A stretch of DNA of 64,000 nucleotides from Aureimonas endophytica (GTDB taxonomy: Bacteria; Pseudomonadota; Alphaproteobacteria; Rhizobiales; Rhizobiaceae). Position numbers and translations under genes: made by a program. The notes beneath the pieces were generated by a model that was given only the letters and a program-made list of their open reading frames with translations, had not been told where the DNA came from and searched no databases. The stretch lies in NCBI RefSeq assembly GCF_014642635.1, contig NZ_BMIQ01000001.1, forward strand, positions 434,001 to 498,000. The letters are read 5' to 3'. Shown in pieces: positions 1 to 13,585 of this stretch (position 1 is its first letter; every line of letters starts with the position of its first letter).

Positions 1-92
1 TAATCCGCGACCGTGCCCCGATCGTCGCGCTTCCTCATCTCGTCCGCGATCTCCTCGACGGCCGCGCGGACCCTTGCCGAATTCCCGCTCAT
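1..92 (-). CDS. Glutaminase-like protein, N-terminal fragment
   Basis: Partial gene that runs off the left edge. The ATG at 92 opens 30 codons read leftward, and the visible peptide ends in GTVAD followed by a truncated Tyr codon. An early VADYIP segment is typical of the N-terminus of GlsA-type glutaminases, which hydrolyse glutamine to glutamate and ammonia. A glutaminase next to glutamine synthetase would make sense, but only 30 residues are visible and no catalytic residue is among them. The identification is therefore tentative; it could be another short helical N-terminus. Confidence 0.45.
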   Translation of the reverse strand, partial: MSGNSARVRAAVEEIADEMRKRDDRGTVAD

Positions 93-109
93 CCCATGCC
101 CCGCTGGAT

Positions 110-139
110 AAAAAAGGGGCGGTCGCAGCGACCGCCCCT
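110..139 (-). terminator. Rho-independent terminator of glnA
   Basis: A perfect 12-bp inverted repeat (115-126 with 128-139) is followed on the minus strand by a run of six T. It lies about 50 bases downstream of the glnA stop. This is the clearest intrinsic terminator in the window and separates glnA from the glutaminase-like gene. Confidence 0.85.
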
Positions 140-186
140 CGGAGGATTGTTCCGTGCCGGGACGCCGGAGGCGCCCGGCCTGCGGA

Positions 187-1596
<1,410 letters not shown>

Positions 1597-1660
1597 GGCG
1601 TTCCTCTCCGTGGTGCCTTGGACCTGTGGTCGGCGCGAGCGCCGGTATCGAGCGGCGCGC

Positions 1661-3766
<2,106 letters not shown>

Positions 3767-3787
3767 CGGCGACGACGTCCGCCGCGA

Positions 3788-6670
3788 CTATTCCGCTGCC
3801 TCGGCCTTCTCGATCGGCCGGCGCTCGAGCAGTTCCTTCAGGAAGCGCCCGGTCCAAGAGCGCTCCACCTTGACGATCTCCTCGGGCGTGCCGGTGGCGA
3901 CGATCTCGCCGCCGCCGTCGCCGCCCTCGGGCCCGATATCGACGATCCAATCGGCCGTCTTGATGACTTCGAGATTGTGCTCGATGACGACGACCGTATT
4001 GCCCTGGTCCACCAGCGAGTGGAGCACTTCGAGCAGCTTGGCGACATCGTGGAAATGCAGGCCCGTCGTCGGCTCGTCGAGGATGTAGAGCGTCTTGCCG
4101 GTGGCGCGGCGCGACAGTTCCTTTGCGAGCTTCACGCGCTGCGCCTCGCCGCCGGACAGCGTCGTCGCCTGCTGCCCGACCTTGATATAGCCGAGGCCGA
4201 CCTCGTTCAGCGTCACCAGCTTGTCGCGCACCGCCGGCACCGCCGCGAAGAACTCGACGCCTTCCTCGACCGTCATGTCGAGGACGTCGGCGATCGACTT
4301 CTCCTTGAAGGTGACTTCCAGCGTCTCGCGATTGTAGCGCTTGCCGTGGCAGACGTCGCAGGTGACGTAGACATCCGGCAGGAAGTGCATCTCGATCTTC
4401 AGGACGCCGTCGCCCTGGCAGGCCTCGCAGCGCCCGCCCTTGACGTTGAACGAGAAGCGCCCCGGCTGGTAGCCGCGCGCCTTCGCCTCGGGCAGGCCGG
4501 CGAACCAGTCCCGGATCGGCGTGAAGGCGCCGGTATAGGTGGCGGGATTGGAGCGCGGCGTGCGGCCGATCGGCGACTGGTCGATGTCGATGACCTTGTC
4601 GAGAAGCTCCAGCCCTTCGATCCGCTCGTGCGGCGCCGGATTCTCGCGCGCGCCGTTGATATGGCGCGCAGCCGCCTTGAACAGCGTCTCGATGAGGAAG
4701 GTCGACTTGCCGCCGCCCGAGACGCCGGTGACCGCCGTGAAGACGCCGAGCGGGATCTCGGCCGAGACGGTCTTCAGATTGTTGCCGCGCGCGCCGACGA
4801 CCTTCAGCCGGCGCCCCTTCTGGGGCTTGCGCCGCGCCTCCGGCAGGGCGACGCCGAGCGCGCCCGAAAGATAGCGGCCGGTCAGCGACTTCGGATTGGC
4901 CTTGATCTCGTCCGGCGTGCCCTCGGCGATCACCTGTCCGCCATGGATGCCGGCGGCCGGGCCGATATCGACCACGTAGTCGGCTGTGAGCACCGCGTCC
5001 TCGTCATGCTCGACGACGATGACGGTATTGCCGATGTCGCGCAGATGCTTCAGCGTCGTCAGCAGCCGCGCGTTGTCGCGCTGGTGCAGGCCGATCGACG
5101 GCTCGTCCAAGACATAGAGGACGCCGGTCAGGCCGGAGCCGATCTGCGAGGCGAGGCGGATGCGCTGCGACTCGCCGCCGGACAAGGTGCCGGACGATCG
5201 CGACAGGGTGAGATAGTCCAGGCCGACATCGTCGAGGAAGCGCAGGCGGTCGCGGATCTCCTTCAGGATGCGGACGGCGATCTCGTTCTGCTTGTCGCTG
5301 AGACGGCTGGGCAGCGTCTCGAACCAGTTCTTCGCGGCGCGGATCGAGAGTTCGGTCACCTCGCCGACATGCCGGCCGGCGACCTTCACCGCCAGGGCTT
5401 CCGGCTTCAGGCGATAGCCGGCGCAGGCCGGGCAGGGCGTCGCCGACATGTAGCGCTCGATCTCCTCGCGCGACCAGGCGGAATCGGTCTCCTTCCAGCG
5501 GCGCTCGAGATTGGGAATGATCCCCTCGAAGGTCTTCGACGTCTTATAGGCGCGCAATCCGTCGTTGTATTGAAACTCGACCTTGCGCCGTCCGGTGCCG
5601 TAGAGGATCGCGTTGCGCGCCTCGTCCGGCAGCGCCGACCATTTGTCGGTGAGCTTGTAGCCATATTCGCGGCCGAGCGCTTCCAGTGTCTGGCCGTAAT
5701 AGGGCGAGGTCGACTTCGCCCAGGGCGCGATGGCGCCGTTCTTCAGCGTGCGATGCGGCTCCGGCACGATGAGCTCGGGATCGATCGACTGCTGGCTGCC
5801 GAGCCCGTCGCATTTCGGGCAGGCGCCGAAGGGATTGTTGAAGGAGAAGAGGCGCGGCTCGATCTCCGGGATGGTGAAGCCCGAAACCGGGCAGGCGAAC
5901 TTCTCGGAGAAGACGAGCTGGCGCGGCTTGCCGTTCTCGTCGAGACCGTCGGCGAATTCGGCGAGCGCAATGCCGTCGGCGAGACGCAGCGCCGTTTCGA
6001 GCGAATCGGCCAGGCGCGTCTTGATGTCGTCGCGCACGACGACGCGGTCGACCACCACCTCGATATCGTGCTTGTACTTCTTGTCGAGCGTCGGCGCGTC
6101 GGCGATGTCGTGGAACTCACCATTGATGCGGACGCGCTGGAAGCCCTTCTTCTGAAGCTCCTGCAGCTCCTTCTTGAACTCGCCCTTCCGGCCGCGAACG
6201 ATCGGCGCGAGGAGATAGAGGCGCGTTCCCTCCGGCTGTTCGAGCACGCGATCGACCATCTGGCTGACGGTCTGGCTCTCGATCGGCAGGCCGGTGGCGG
6301 GCGAATAGGGAATGCCGGTGCGCGCGAAGAGGAGGCGCAGATAATCGTAGATCTCCGTCACCGTGCCGACGGTCGAGCGCGGATTCTTGGAGGTGGTCTT
6401 CTGTTCGATGGAAATGGCCGGCGACAGGCCGTCGATCTGATCGACATCCGGCTTCTGCATCATTTCCAGGAACTGGCGGGCATAGGCCGAAAGGCTTTCG
6501 ACATAGCGCCGCTGGCCCTCGGCATAGATCGTGTCGAAGGCGAGCGAGGATTTGCCCGATCCCGACAGGCCGGTCATGACGATGAGCTTGTCGCGCGGAA
6601 TGTCGAGATCGACATTCTTGAGATTGTGCTCGCGGGCGCCGCGAATGGAGATGAACTTTTGCTCGGGCAT
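3788..6670 (-). CDS. uvrA: Excinuclease ABC subunit A
   Basis: DNA-damage recognition ATPase of nucleotide excision repair; loads UvrB at lesions. Protein of 960 aa with two ABC ATPase modules: the first Walker A is GLSGSGKSS near residue 34 and the second is GVSGGGKST. Zinc-binding CxxC pairs (CPKC, CPAC, and CEAC with CDVC) and two ABC signature segments of [16 protein letters not shown] type are present. The start [16 protein letters not shown] at 6670 fits the family; an in-frame ATG at 6727 would add 19 residues. The gene is divergent from ssb, and a LexA box lies in the shared upstream region, so SOS control is expected. Confidence 0.97.
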   Translation of the reverse strand: MPEQKFISIRGAREHNLKNVDLDIPRDKLIVMTGLSGSGKSSLAFDTIYAEGQRRYVESLSAYARQFLEMMQKPDVDQIDGLSPAISIEQKTTSKNPRSTVGTVTEIYDYLRLLFARTGIPYSPATGLPIESQTVSQMVDRVLEQPEGTRLYLLAPIVRGRKGEFKKELQELQKKGFQRVRINGEFHDIADAPTLDKKYKHDIEVVVDRVVVRDDIKTRLADSLETALRLADGIALAEFADGLDENGKPRQLVFSEKFACPVSGFTIPEIEPRLFSFNNPFGACPKCDGLGSQQSIDPELIVPEPHRTLKNGAIAPWAKSTSPYYGQTLEALGREYGYKLTDKWSALPDEARNAILYGTGRRKVEFQYNDGLRAYKTSKTFEGIIPNLERRWKETDSAWSREEIERYMSATPCPACAGYRLKPEALAVKVAGRHVGEVTELSIRAAKNWFETLPSRLSDKQNEIAVRILKEIRDRLRFLDDVGLDYLTLSRSSGTLSGGESQRIRLASQIGSGLTGVLYVLDEPSIGLHQRDNARLLTTLKHLRDIGNTVIVVEHDEDAVLTADYVVDIGPAAGIHGGQVIAEGTPDEIKANPKSLTGRYLSGALGVALPEARRKPQKGRRLKVVGARGNNLKTVSAEIPLGVFTAVTGVSGGGKSTFLIETLFKAAARHINGARENPAPHERIEGLELLDKVIDIDQSPIGRTPRSNPATYTGAFTPIRDWFAGLPEAKARGYQPGRFSFNVKGGRCEACQGDGVLKIEMHFLPDVYVTCDVCHGKRYNRETLEVTFKEKSIADVLDMTVEEGVEFFAAVPAVRDKLVTLNEVGLGYIKVGQQATTLSGGEAQRVKLAKELSRRATGKTLYILDEPTTGLHFHDVAKLLEVLHSLVDQGNTVVVIEHNLEVIKTADWIVDIGPEGGDGGGEIVATGTPEEIVKVERSWTGRFLKELLERRPIEKAEAAE

Positions 6671-6806
6671 CGCTTGCCGCGTTCGCTTTCCGATGGGGAT
6701 CGTCGGCCTCGGCCGTTCCAGGGACATGCCGCCGCGCCCCGCTAGATAACCATCGTCGCCGGGATGTCGAGGCGCCAGAATGACGCCCGCTTTGCGTCGC
6801 GGGTTA

Positions 6807-6821
6807 GAACATACTATGAAC
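6807..6821. promoter_or_regulatory. LexA (SOS) box between uvrA and ssb
   Basis: The sequence GAAC-ATACTAT-GAAC is a direct repeat of GAAC with exactly seven bases between, the form typical of alphaproteobacterial LexA operators. It lies 137 bases upstream of the uvrA start and 128 upstream of ssb, so one site can serve both divergent genes. Confidence 0.8.
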
Positions 6822-6948
6822 ACCTTGTCGATACGGCCTTCCCGGCAACGGATTGGGGAAAACGCATTTCCGCTCCGCGCGGTCGGCGAAACGCCTATAT
6901 ATGGACGGATGAGCCGGCCGGACCGGCACAGCGAAGGGATGGTCAGCC

Positions 6949-7476
6949 ATGGCCGGCAGCGTGAACAAGGTCATTCTCGTGGGCAATCTCGGGGCCGATC
7001 CCGAAATCCGCCGGCTGAATTCCGGCGATGCGGTCGTCAACCTGCGCATCGCCACGACCGAAAGCTGGCGGGACCGTCAGTCGGGCGAGCGCAAGGAGCG
7101 CACCGAATGGCATAACGTCGTGATCTTCAACGAAAATCTCACGAAGGTCGCCGAGCAGTATCTGAAGAAGGGCTCGACCGTCTACATCGAGGGCCAGTTG
7201 CAGACCCGTTCCTGGGAAGATCAGCAGGGCCAGAAGCGCTACACGACGGAAGTCGTGCTCCAGCGCTTCCGCGGCGAGTTGCAGATGCTGGGCGGTCGCG
7301 GCGAAGGCGGCGATTACGATCGGGGCGGCAGCGGCGGCGGTTTCGGCGGCGGGCGCGGCGAGGAGGATCGGGGTTCGTCGCGGCGCGGCGGCGGTGGCGG
7401 CTACGAGCGTGGCGGGAGCGGCGGCGGTGGCGGCGGTTCGCGCGGCGGCGACATGGACGACGAGATTCCCTTCTGA
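6949..7476 (+). CDS. ssb: Single-stranded DNA-binding protein
   Basis: Coats single-stranded DNA in replication, recombination and repair; works as a tetramer. The 175-aa protein has an N-terminal OB fold (residues about 1-115, starting [15 protein letters not shown]), then a Gly/Arg-rich flexible linker of roughly 50 residues. It ends in the acidic tip MDDEIPF, which binds partner proteins. The linker is unusually rich in glycine. Divergent from uvrA and probably co-regulated through the LexA box. A GTTGGGCT hairpin follows the gene. Confidence 0.97.
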   Translation: MAGSVNKVILVGNLGADPEIRRLNSGDAVVNLRIATTESWRDRQSGERKERTEWHNVVIFNENLTKVAEQYLKKGSTVYIEGQLQTRSWEDQQGQKRYTTEVVLQRFRGELQMLGGRGEGGDYDRGGSGGGFGGGRGEEDRGSSRRGGGGGYERGGSGGGGGGSRGGDMDDEIPF

Positions 7477-7534
7477 GAATCCCGCCCGGAACCCTCCCAA
7501 AAGGTTTCGACAGGCGCATTTTACCGGTCGCGGG

Positions 7535-7564
7535 GTTGGGCTTGGCGGCGGCGCCGAGCCCAAC
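7535..7564 (+). terminator. Stem-loop after ssb
   Basis: A 13-bp stem (one G-T pair) spans 7535-7547 and 7552-7564 in the gap between ssb and gyrA. There is no T run after it, so intrinsic termination would be inefficient; it could also be a transcript-stabilising hairpin. Confidence 0.4.
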
Positions 7565-7678
7565 TCGTTGAAAACCTTCGACGAAATCACCATCTCGGAG
7601 GAGCCGGCGGATTTGCCTTCGCCGTGATGGGCTTGCTATAGACGCCCTTCAGCCTTTCCTTCCTCCGGATCTGCAATA

Positions 7679-10444
7679 TTGGCCGACAAGATCGACGAGA
7701 CCCCGCCCGAGCCGCCGCGCGGCATCGAAAGCATCTCCATCGTCGAGGAGATGCGGCGGTCCTATCTCGACTATGCGATGAGCGTCATCGTCAGCCGCGC
7801 GCTGCCCGATGTGCGCGACGGGTTGAAGCCCGTCCATCGCCGCGTGCTCTTCGCGATGCATGAGATGGGCCTGACCTCGACGCGCGCCTTCCGCAAGTCG
7901 GCCGGCGTCGTCGGCGAAGTGATGGGCAAGTACCATCCGCATGGCGATGCCTCGATCTACGACGCCCTCGTGCGCATGGCGCAGGACTGGTCGCTCCGCG
8001 CGCCGCTCATCAACGGCCAGGGCAATTTCGGCTCGATCGACGGCGATCCGCCGGCGGCGATGCGCTACACCGAATCCCGTCTCCAGAAGGTCTCCGACGC
8101 GCTCCTCGAGGACATCGACAAGGAGACCGTCAACTTCCAGGAGAATTACGACGGGCGCGAGATGGAGCCCGTCGTCCTGCCGGCGCGCTTCCCGAATCTG
8201 CTCGTCAACGGCTCGGGCGGCATCGCGGTCGGCATGGCCACCAACGTGCCGCCGCACAATCTCGGCGAGGTGGTCGACGGCTGCATCGCGATGATCGATA
8301 ATCCGGTGATCACGCTGGACGAGATGCTGCAATACGTGCCGGGCCCCGATTTTCCGACCGGCGCGCTGGTGCTCGGCCGCGCCGGCATCCGCGAGGCCTA
8401 TTCGACGGGCCGCGGCTCGATCCTGATGCGCGGCAAGGTGCATATCGAGCCGCTGCGCGGCGACCGCGAATCGATCATCGTCACCGAGGTTCCCTATCAG
8501 GTGAACAAGGCGACGATGATCGAGAAGATGGCCGAACTGGTGCGCGACAAGCGTATCGAGGGCATCAGCGACATCCGCGACGAGAGCGACCGCGACGGCT
8601 ATCGCGTCGTGGTCGAGTTGAAGCGCGAGGCGTCGAGCGACGTCGTCCTGAATCAGCTCTACCGCTTCACCCCGCTCCAGACCTCCTTCGGCGCCAATAT
8701 GGTGGCTTTGAACGGCGGCAAGCCGGAGCAGATGACGCTGCTCGACATGCTCGGCGCCTTCATCGCCTTCCGCGAGGAAGTGGTGAATCGGCGCACGCGC
8801 TTCCTTCTGCGTAAGGCGCGCGAGCGGGCGCATGTCTTGGTCGGCCTCGCCATCGCCGTCGCCAATATCGACGAGATCATCAAGCTCATCCGCGAAGCGC
8901 CCGATCCGCAGACGGCGCGCGAGCGGATGATGGCGCGCGAATGGGACGCGAGCGACGTCGCGCCGCTGATCCGCCTCATTGACGATCCTCGCCACCGCAT
9001 TTCGGAGGAGGGCACCTATCGCCTCTCCGAGACGCAGGCCCGCGCCATTCTCGACCTTCGCCTACAGCGCCTCACGGCGCTCGGCCGCGACGAGATCGGC
9101 GACGAGCTGAACAAGATCGGCGAGGAGATCCGCGAATATCTCGAAATCCTCGGCTCGCGCCTGCGGGTGCGCGAGATCGTCAAGGCCGAGCTCCTGGCGG
9201 TGAAGCTCGAATATGCCAATCCGCGCCGCACCGAACTTCTCGAAGGCGCGGCCGATCTCGAAGACGAGGACCTGATCCCGCGCGAGGACATGGTCGTCAC
9301 CGTCAGCCATGGCGGCTATATCAAGCGCGTGCCGCTCGGCACCTACCGGGCGCAGCGGCGTGGCGGCAAGGGCCGCTCCGGCATGACGTTGAAGGGTGAC
9401 GAGGATTCGGTGACGCGCGTCTTCGTCGCCAATACCCATACGCCGATCCTGTTCTTCTCCTCGCGCGGCATCGTCTACAAGGAAAAGGTCTGGCGCCTGC
9501 CGCAGGGCAATCCGACCTCGCGCGGCAAGGCCCTCGTCAACCTTTTGCCTCTGGAAAAGGACGAACGGATCACGTCCATCCTGCCGCTGCCGAACGACGA
9601 GGCGCAGGCGGCCGAACTGAACGTCATGTTCGCGACGACCAAGGGCACGGTGCGCCGCAACAAGCTGGCGGACTTCCTTCAGGTGAACCGCAACGGCAAG
9701 ATCGCGATGAAGCTGGAAGAGGCCGGCGACGAGATCCTCGCCGTCGCCATCTGTTCGGAAAGCGACGACGTGCTGCTGACGGCCAATTCCGGCTATTGCA
9801 TCCGTTTCCAGGCGGACGAGGTGCGCCTCTTCGCCGGCCGCAATTCCATCGGCGTGCGCGGCATGGCGCTCAGCAACGGCGACCGCCTGATCTCCATGGC
9901 GATCCTCCGCCACGTCGAGGCTTCTCCCGCCGAACGCGCCGCCTATCTGAAGATGCGCCGCGCCGTGGAGGGCGATGCTTCGGCCGAGACGTCGAGCGAT
10001 GAGGAAGCGGTCGAGGACGTGTCGATCAGCCAGGAGCGCTATGCCTTCCTCAGCGCCGCCGAAGAGCACGTTCTGACGGTCAGCGAGTTCGGCTATGGCA
10101 AGCGGGCCTCGTCCTACGATTTCCGCACGACCGGCCGGGGCGGCAAGGGCATCCGGGCGACGGATCTCAGCCGTGTCGGCGAGATCGGGCCGCTGATCGC
10201 CGCCTTCCCGGTGGAACAGGGCGATCAGATCCTCCTGATCTCCGATCGCGGCCAGACGATCCGCGTGCCGGTCGAAGGCATCCGCAAGGCGGGGCGCGCG
10301 ACGAAGGGCGTCACAATCTTCAATACGGCGGATGGCGAGCGGGTGGTCTCGGTCGAGCGCATTCCGGACCAGGGGACCGGCGAGGGCGTCGACGAGGATG
10401 CGGCACCTTTGGCCGACGAGGCGGAAGGCGACGCGGAAGCGTGA
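7679..10444 (+). CDS. gyrA: DNA gyrase subunit A
   Basis: Breakage-reunion subunit of gyrase (921 aa), which introduces negative supercoils together with GyrB. The catalytic Tyr is Y130 in AMRYTESRL, and the GyrA box QRRGGKG is present in the C-terminal wrapping domain. The start appears to be TTG at 7679, because the family begins about 25 residues before [11 protein letters not shown] and no upstream ATG is in frame. The quinolone-resistance region reads [11 protein letters not shown], with Ala91 at the position of E. coli Ser83. A linker of about 30 charged residues interrupts the C-terminal domain near residue 765, and the tail is acidic. Confidence 0.96.
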   Translation: MADKIDETPPEPPRGIESISIVEEMRRSYLDYAMSVIVSRALPDVRDGLKPVHRRVLFAMHEMGLTSTRAFRKSAGVVGEVMGKYHPHGDASIYDALVRMAQDWSLRAPLINGQGNFGSIDGDPPAAMRYTESRLQKVSDALLEDIDKETVNFQENYDGREMEPVVLPARFPNLLVNGSGGIAVGMATNVPPHNLGEVVDGCIAMIDNPVITLDEMLQYVPGPDFPTGALVLGRAGIREAYSTGRGSILMRGKVHIEPLRGDRESIIVTEVPYQVNKATMIEKMAELVRDKRIEGISDIRDESDRDGYRVVVELKREASSDVVLNQLYRFTPLQTSFGANMVALNGGKPEQMTLLDMLGAFIAFREEVVNRRTRFLLRKARERAHVLVGLAIAVANIDEIIKLIREAPDPQTARERMMAREWDASDVAPLIRLIDDPRHRISEEGTYRLSETQARAILDLRLQRLTALGRDEIGDELNKIGEEIREYLEILGSRLRVREIVKAELLAVKLEYANPRRTELLEGAADLEDEDLIPREDMVVTVSHGGYIKRVPLGTYRAQRRGGKGRSGMTLKGDEDSVTRVFVANTHTPILFFSSRGIVYKEKVWRLPQGNPTSRGKALVNLLPLEKDERITSILPLPNDEAQAAELNVMFATTKGTVRRNKLADFLQVNRNGKIAMKLEEAGDEILAVAICSESDDVLLTANSGYCIRFQADEVRLFAGRNSIGVRGMALSNGDRLISMAILRHVEASPAERAAYLKMRRAVEGDASAETSSDEEAVEDVSISQERYAFLSAAEEHVLTVSEFGYGKRASSYDFRTTGRGGKGIRATDLSRVGEIGPLIAAFPVEQGDQILLISDRGQTIRVPVEGIRKAGRATKGVTIFNTADGERVVSVERIPDQGTGEGVDEDAAPLADEAEGDAEA

Positions 10445-10451
10445 TCCCGGG

Positions 10452-10472
10452 CGTCCGGCCTCCGGCCGGGCG
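10452..10472 (+). terminator. Putative terminator of gyrA
   Basis: A 9-bp GC-rich stem (10452-10460 with 10464-10472, one G-T pair, loop TCC) begins 8 bases after the gyrA stop and is followed by CCGTCTTT. The T run is weak. Confidence 0.45.
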
Positions 10473-10493
10473 ACCGTCTTTCGAAGAGGGAGT

Positions 10494-10622
10494 TTAGTGA
10501 AGCGGCCGGCGCTTGCGGACGACGGCCTTCACGCGCGAATTCTCGGCCTCGTTATGCAACGCGACGGCCGTGGCGCTGCAAAGCCCGGCGACCATGGCAA
10601 GCGAGAGGACGAGAATCAGCAT
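10494..10622 (-). CDS. Small hypothetical membrane protein (42 aa)
   Basis: Short open frame of 42 codons between gyrA and coaD. The first 22 residues (MLILVLSLAMVAGLCSATAVA) form one hydrophobic helix or signal sequence. The rest is hydrophilic and ends in a basic tail with KAVVRKRRPLH. A GGAG ribosome site lies nine bases before the ATG at 10622, which supports real translation. The family was not recognised. It is monocistronic on the minus strand, between two plus-strand genes. The remaining 207 bases up to coaD show nothing else. Confidence 0.5.
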   Translation of the reverse strand: MLILVLSLAMVAGLCSATAVALHNEAENSRVKAVVRKRRPLH

Positions 10623-10829
10623 GGCTCATCTCCAAGTAACGCAAGGGGAATGCGGCCGTTAAGCGTTTGTTCCGACGCCTCGATTCACGCGAACGCGAAG
10701 TCTGGCGCCAGGGCCGGCCGAGCTTTCCGAAGCCGCCTTGCCCGCTCCAAGAAATACGACCGCAAGCGTTGACCGCGGGTTGTCGAGCATGATGAAAATT
10801 TTCCGAATTCCTTCGGATTCCGGCAAGAC

Positions 10830-11321
10830 ATGACACGACGGACAGCGCTCTATCCCGGGTCCTTCGACCCTTTCACCCTCGGCCATCTCGACATTCTGCG
10901 GCAGACGGCGCGCCTCTTCGATCACGTCGTGGTCGCGATCGGCATCCATCCCGGTAAGGCGCCGCTCTTCTCCTTCGAGGAGCGCCGCGCGCTGATCGAG
11001 GAGGTGGCGCGATCGGAAGGGCTGGGCGATCGAATCGCGGTCGAGAGCTTCGAGGGGCTGGTGGTGGAGGCGGCGCGGCGGCGCGGGGCGGGCGCCCTGA
11101 TCCGAGGCCTGCGCGACGGGACGGATCTCGATTACGAGATGCAGATGGCCGGCATGAACGGCGTCCTGTCACCGGATCTCGTCACGGTCTTCCTGCCGGC
11201 CAGCCCGGCGCGACGGCCCATAACGGCCACATTGGTTCGCCAGATCGCCGCCATGGGCGGCGACGTCGCCCCGTTCGTGCCGCCGGCCGTGGCCGCCGCG
11301 CTGCGGGCGAGAAACGCGTGA
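10830..11321 (+). CDS. coaD: Phosphopantetheine adenylyltransferase
   Basis: Fourth step of coenzyme A synthesis: transfers AMP from ATP to 4'-phosphopantetheine, giving dephospho-CoA. 163 aa, the usual size. The nucleotidyltransferase motif TLGHLDI (T/HxGH) lies near residue 16 after YPGSFDPF. The second family segment [20 protein letters not shown] is intact. The usual ISSS-x-x-R segment near the C-terminus is ITATLVR here, a conservative variant. The next gene, a periplasmic cyclophilin, starts nine bases after its stop, so the two are probably co-transcribed. Confidence 0.97.
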   Translation: MTRRTALYPGSFDPFTLGHLDILRQTARLFDHVVVAIGIHPGKAPLFSFEERRALIEEVARSEGLGDRIAVESFEGLVVEAARRRGAGALIRGLRDGTDLDYEMQMAGMNGVLSPDLVTVFLPASPARRPITATLVRQIAAMGGDVAPFVPPAVAAALRARNA

Positions 11322-11329
11322 GGGAAGTG

Positions 11330-11884
11330 ATGCGGATGACTCTTCTGGGCAGACTCGGTCTTTCGGCCGCCATCGGGCTCGCGGCGCTCGTCGGCCCCGT
11401 CGCGGCGGCCAGCGCCAAGGACATGATGGTCATCACGACCAAGGACGGCGAGATCGACGTGGCGCTGCGCCCGGATCTCGCGCCCAACCACGTCAAGCAG
11501 ATCGAGGCGCTCGCCAAGAGGGGCTTCTACGACGGGATCGTCTTCCACCGGGTGATCGACGGGTTCATGGCGCAGACCGGCGATCCGACCGGCACCGGCA
11601 TGGGCGGCTCCGATCTGCCGGACATCAAGGCGGAATTCTCCAAGCAGCCCTTCAAGCGCGGCACGGTCGGCATGGCGCGCGCCGCCGATCCGAACTCGGC
11701 CAATTCGCAGTTCTTCATCATGCTCGCCGATGGCAGCTTCCTCAACGGCCAGTACACGGTGGTCGGCGAGGTGACGAAGGGCATGGACGTGGTCGACAAG
11801 ATCAAGAAGGGCGATGCCAAGGCCAACGGCACGGTCAACGATCCCGACAAGATGGTGTCGGTGAAGATCGTCCAGGCCAAGTGA
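11330..11884 (+). CDS. Periplasmic peptidyl-prolyl isomerase (cyclophilin)
   Basis: Cyclophilin-type cis-trans prolyl isomerase of 184 aa, with an N-terminal signal peptide that ends around VAAASAK, so it acts in the periplasm on exported proteins. Family residues are clear: [22 protein letters not shown] with the catalytic Arg, and [10 protein letters not shown]. The start is ambiguous: a GAGG box at 11320-11323 favours ATG 11330, and ATG 11336 is the alternative. It directly follows coaD and precedes a second, cytoplasmic cyclophilin; the two mature domains resemble each other closely and look like an old tandem duplication. Confidence 0.93.
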   Translation: MRMTLLGRLGLSAAIGLAALVGPVAAASAKDMMVITTKDGEIDVALRPDLAPNHVKQIEALAKRGFYDGIVFHRVIDGFMAQTGDPTGTGMGGSDLPDIKAEFSKQPFKRGTVGMARAADPNSANSQFFIMLADGSFLNGQYTVVGEVTKGMDVVDKIKKGDAKANGTVNDPDKMVSVKIVQAK

Positions 11885-11888
11885 TTTT

Positions 11889-11917
11889 CGGCGCCCGGGC
11901 TTGCCTCCCGGGCGCCG
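11889..11917 (+). terminator. Strong GC hairpin between the two cyclophilin genes
   Basis: A perfect 11-bp stem (11889-11899 with 11907-11917) and a 7-base loop begin four bases after the first cyclophilin stop. There is no T run, so it may reduce rather than end transcription, or protect the upstream message. Confidence 0.45.
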
Positions 11918-11999
11918 ATCCTCCATTTCGGCATCGGATGCGGCGGGGTCCGGCGACGGGTCCCGCCGAATTTTTGGGATCGAACACAAGGAGGCCGCG

Positions 12000-12506
12000 A
12001 TGGCCTACGACAATCCGGAAGACACGCTGATCCTCGAGACGACGAAGGGCCGCGTGGTGATCGCGCTCCGCCCCGATCTCGCGCCGAACCATGTCGCCCA
12101 TATCAAGGCGCTGGCGCGCGAGGGCGCCTATGACGGCGTCGTCTTCCATCGCGTGATCGAAGGCTTCATGGCGCAGACCGGCGACGTGAAGTTCGGCAAG
12201 TCCACCGGCCCGCAATTCGACCCGAACCGCGCCGGCATGGGCGGCTCGGACAAGCCGAACCTCAAGGCCGAGTTCAATTCCGAGCCGCATGTGCGCGGCA
12301 CCGCGTCCATGGCCCGCGCCCAGAGCCCGGATTCCGCCAATTCGCAGTTCTTCATCTGCTTCGACGACGCGCCCTTCCTCAACCGCCAGTACACGGTCTG
12401 GGGCAAGGTCATCGAGGGCATGGAGAATGTCGATCAGATCAAGCGCGGCGAGCCGGTGCGCGATCCCGACAAGATCGTCTCCATGAAGGTCGCCGCCGAC
12501 GCCTGA
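12000..12506 (+). CDS. Cytoplasmic peptidyl-prolyl isomerase (cyclophilin)
   Basis: Second cyclophilin, 168 aa, without signal peptide, so cytoplasmic (PpiB class). Key segments are [33 protein letters not shown] and [11 protein letters not shown] perfect AAGGAGG box at 11988-11994 with spacing 5 fixes the ATG at 12000. It forms an operon with the queuosine genes: the stop TGA shares its last base with the ATG of queA. Cyclophilin-queA-tgt is a common rhizobial order. Confidence 0.95.
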   Translation: MAYDNPEDTLILETTKGRVVIALRPDLAPNHVAHIKALAREGAYDGVVFHRVIEGFMAQTGDVKFGKSTGPQFDPNRAGMGGSDKPNLKAEFNSEPHVRGTASMARAQSPDSANSQFFICFDDAPFLNRQYTVWGKVIEGMENVDQIKRGEPVRDPDKIVSMKVAADA

Positions 12507-13585
12507 TGCGCGTCGACGCCTTCGATTTCGACCTGCCGGAGCGCCTCATCGCGCTTCGGCCGGCCGTGCCGCGCGAAAGCGCGCGGCTTCTCGCGGTGGA
12601 CGGGACCGGCGCGCTAGCCGACCGCGCCATCGCCGACCTGCCGTCGCTGCTTGAGCCGGGCGACGTTCTCGTCTTCAACGACACCCGCGTCATTCCCGCC
12701 CAGCTCGAAGGCCGCCGTCTCGGGCGCGGCGAGGCCGAGCCCGCCATCGGCGCCACCCTGCACCAGCGTCTCGATCCCGCCACCTGGAAGGCCTTCGTGC
12801 GCGGCGCGCGCAAATTGCGGCGCGGCGATCGCGTCCGCTTCGGCGAGGGCTCGGATGTCTGCCTTCTCGGCGCGCTGGAGGCCGAGGTGCGCGAGACGGG
12901 CGAGGGCGGCGAGGTGACCTTCGCCTTCGACCTGTCCGGGCCCGCTCTGGACGAGGCGATCGCCGCCGTCGGCCGCATCCCGCTGCCGCCCTATATCGCC
13001 TCGAAGCGGGCGGTGGATGAGGCCGACCGGCGCGACTACCAGACGATCCATGCCCGCGAGGAGGGCGCCGTCGCCGCCCCGACGGCCGGTCTTCACTTCA
13101 CCGAGGCTTTGGTCGCGGCGCTGGACCGGCGCAAGATCGGGCGCGAATATCTGACGCTGCATGTCGGTGCCGGCACCTTCCTGCCGGTGAAGGCAGAGAC
13201 GACCGAAGCGCATCGCATGCATGCCGAGAACGGCCATATCGACGCCGCGACGGCCGAGCGGCTGAATGCCGTGCGCGCGAAGGGCGGCCGGCTCGTCGCG
13301 GTCGGCACGACGTCGCTGCGCCTTCTCGAAAGCGCCGCCGATGCGGACGGCACCATCCGCCCGTTTTCCGGCGCCACCGACATCTTCATCACGCCCGGCT
13401 ATCGCTTCCGGGCGGTCGATCGCCTGATGACGAATTTCCACCTGCCGCGCTCGACCCTCTTCATGCTGGTCTCCGCCTTCAGCGGTTTCGAGACGATGCG
13501 CCGCGCCTATGCGCATGCCATCGCCGCCGACTATCGCTTCTATTCCTATGGCGATGCCTGCCTTCTCGACCGATCCGCACCATGA
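12506..13585 (+). CDS. queA: S-adenosylmethionine:tRNA ribosyltransferase-isomerase
   Basis: Converts preQ1 in tRNA to epoxyqueuosine with the ribosyl group of S-adenosylmethionine. 359 aa, the family length. Recognised by [19 protein letters not shown], the segment [18 protein letters not shown], and the C-terminal [17 protein letters not shown]. It overlaps the upstream cyclophilin by one base and the downstream tgt by four (ATGA), so translation is coupled. Note that in the pathway Tgt acts before QueA. Confidence 0.97.
   Translation: MRVDAFDFDLPERLIALRPAVPRESARLLAVDGTGALADRAIADLPSLLEPGDVLVFNDTRVIPAQLEGRRLGRGEAEPAIGATLHQRLDPATWKAFVRGARKLRRGDRVRFGEGSDVCLLGALEAEVRETGEGGEVTFAFDLSGPALDEAIAAVGRIPLPPYIASKRAVDEADRRDYQTIHAREEGAVAAPTAGLHFTEALVAALDRRKIGREYLTLHVGAGTFLPVKAETTEAHRMHAENGHIDAATAERLNAVRAKGGRLVAVGTTSLRLLESAADADGTIRPFSGATDIFITPGYRFRAVDRLMTNFHLPRSTLFMLVSAFSGFETMRRAYAHAIAADYRFYSYGDACLLDRSAP

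Noticed and set aside
3977-6745. Very long open frames opposite real genes (for example 922 codons opposite uvrA and about 995 opposite mfd)
   Set aside because: They are shadows produced by high G+C third positions; the products are His/Arg/Ala-rich without domains, and the opposite frames encode complete known proteins.
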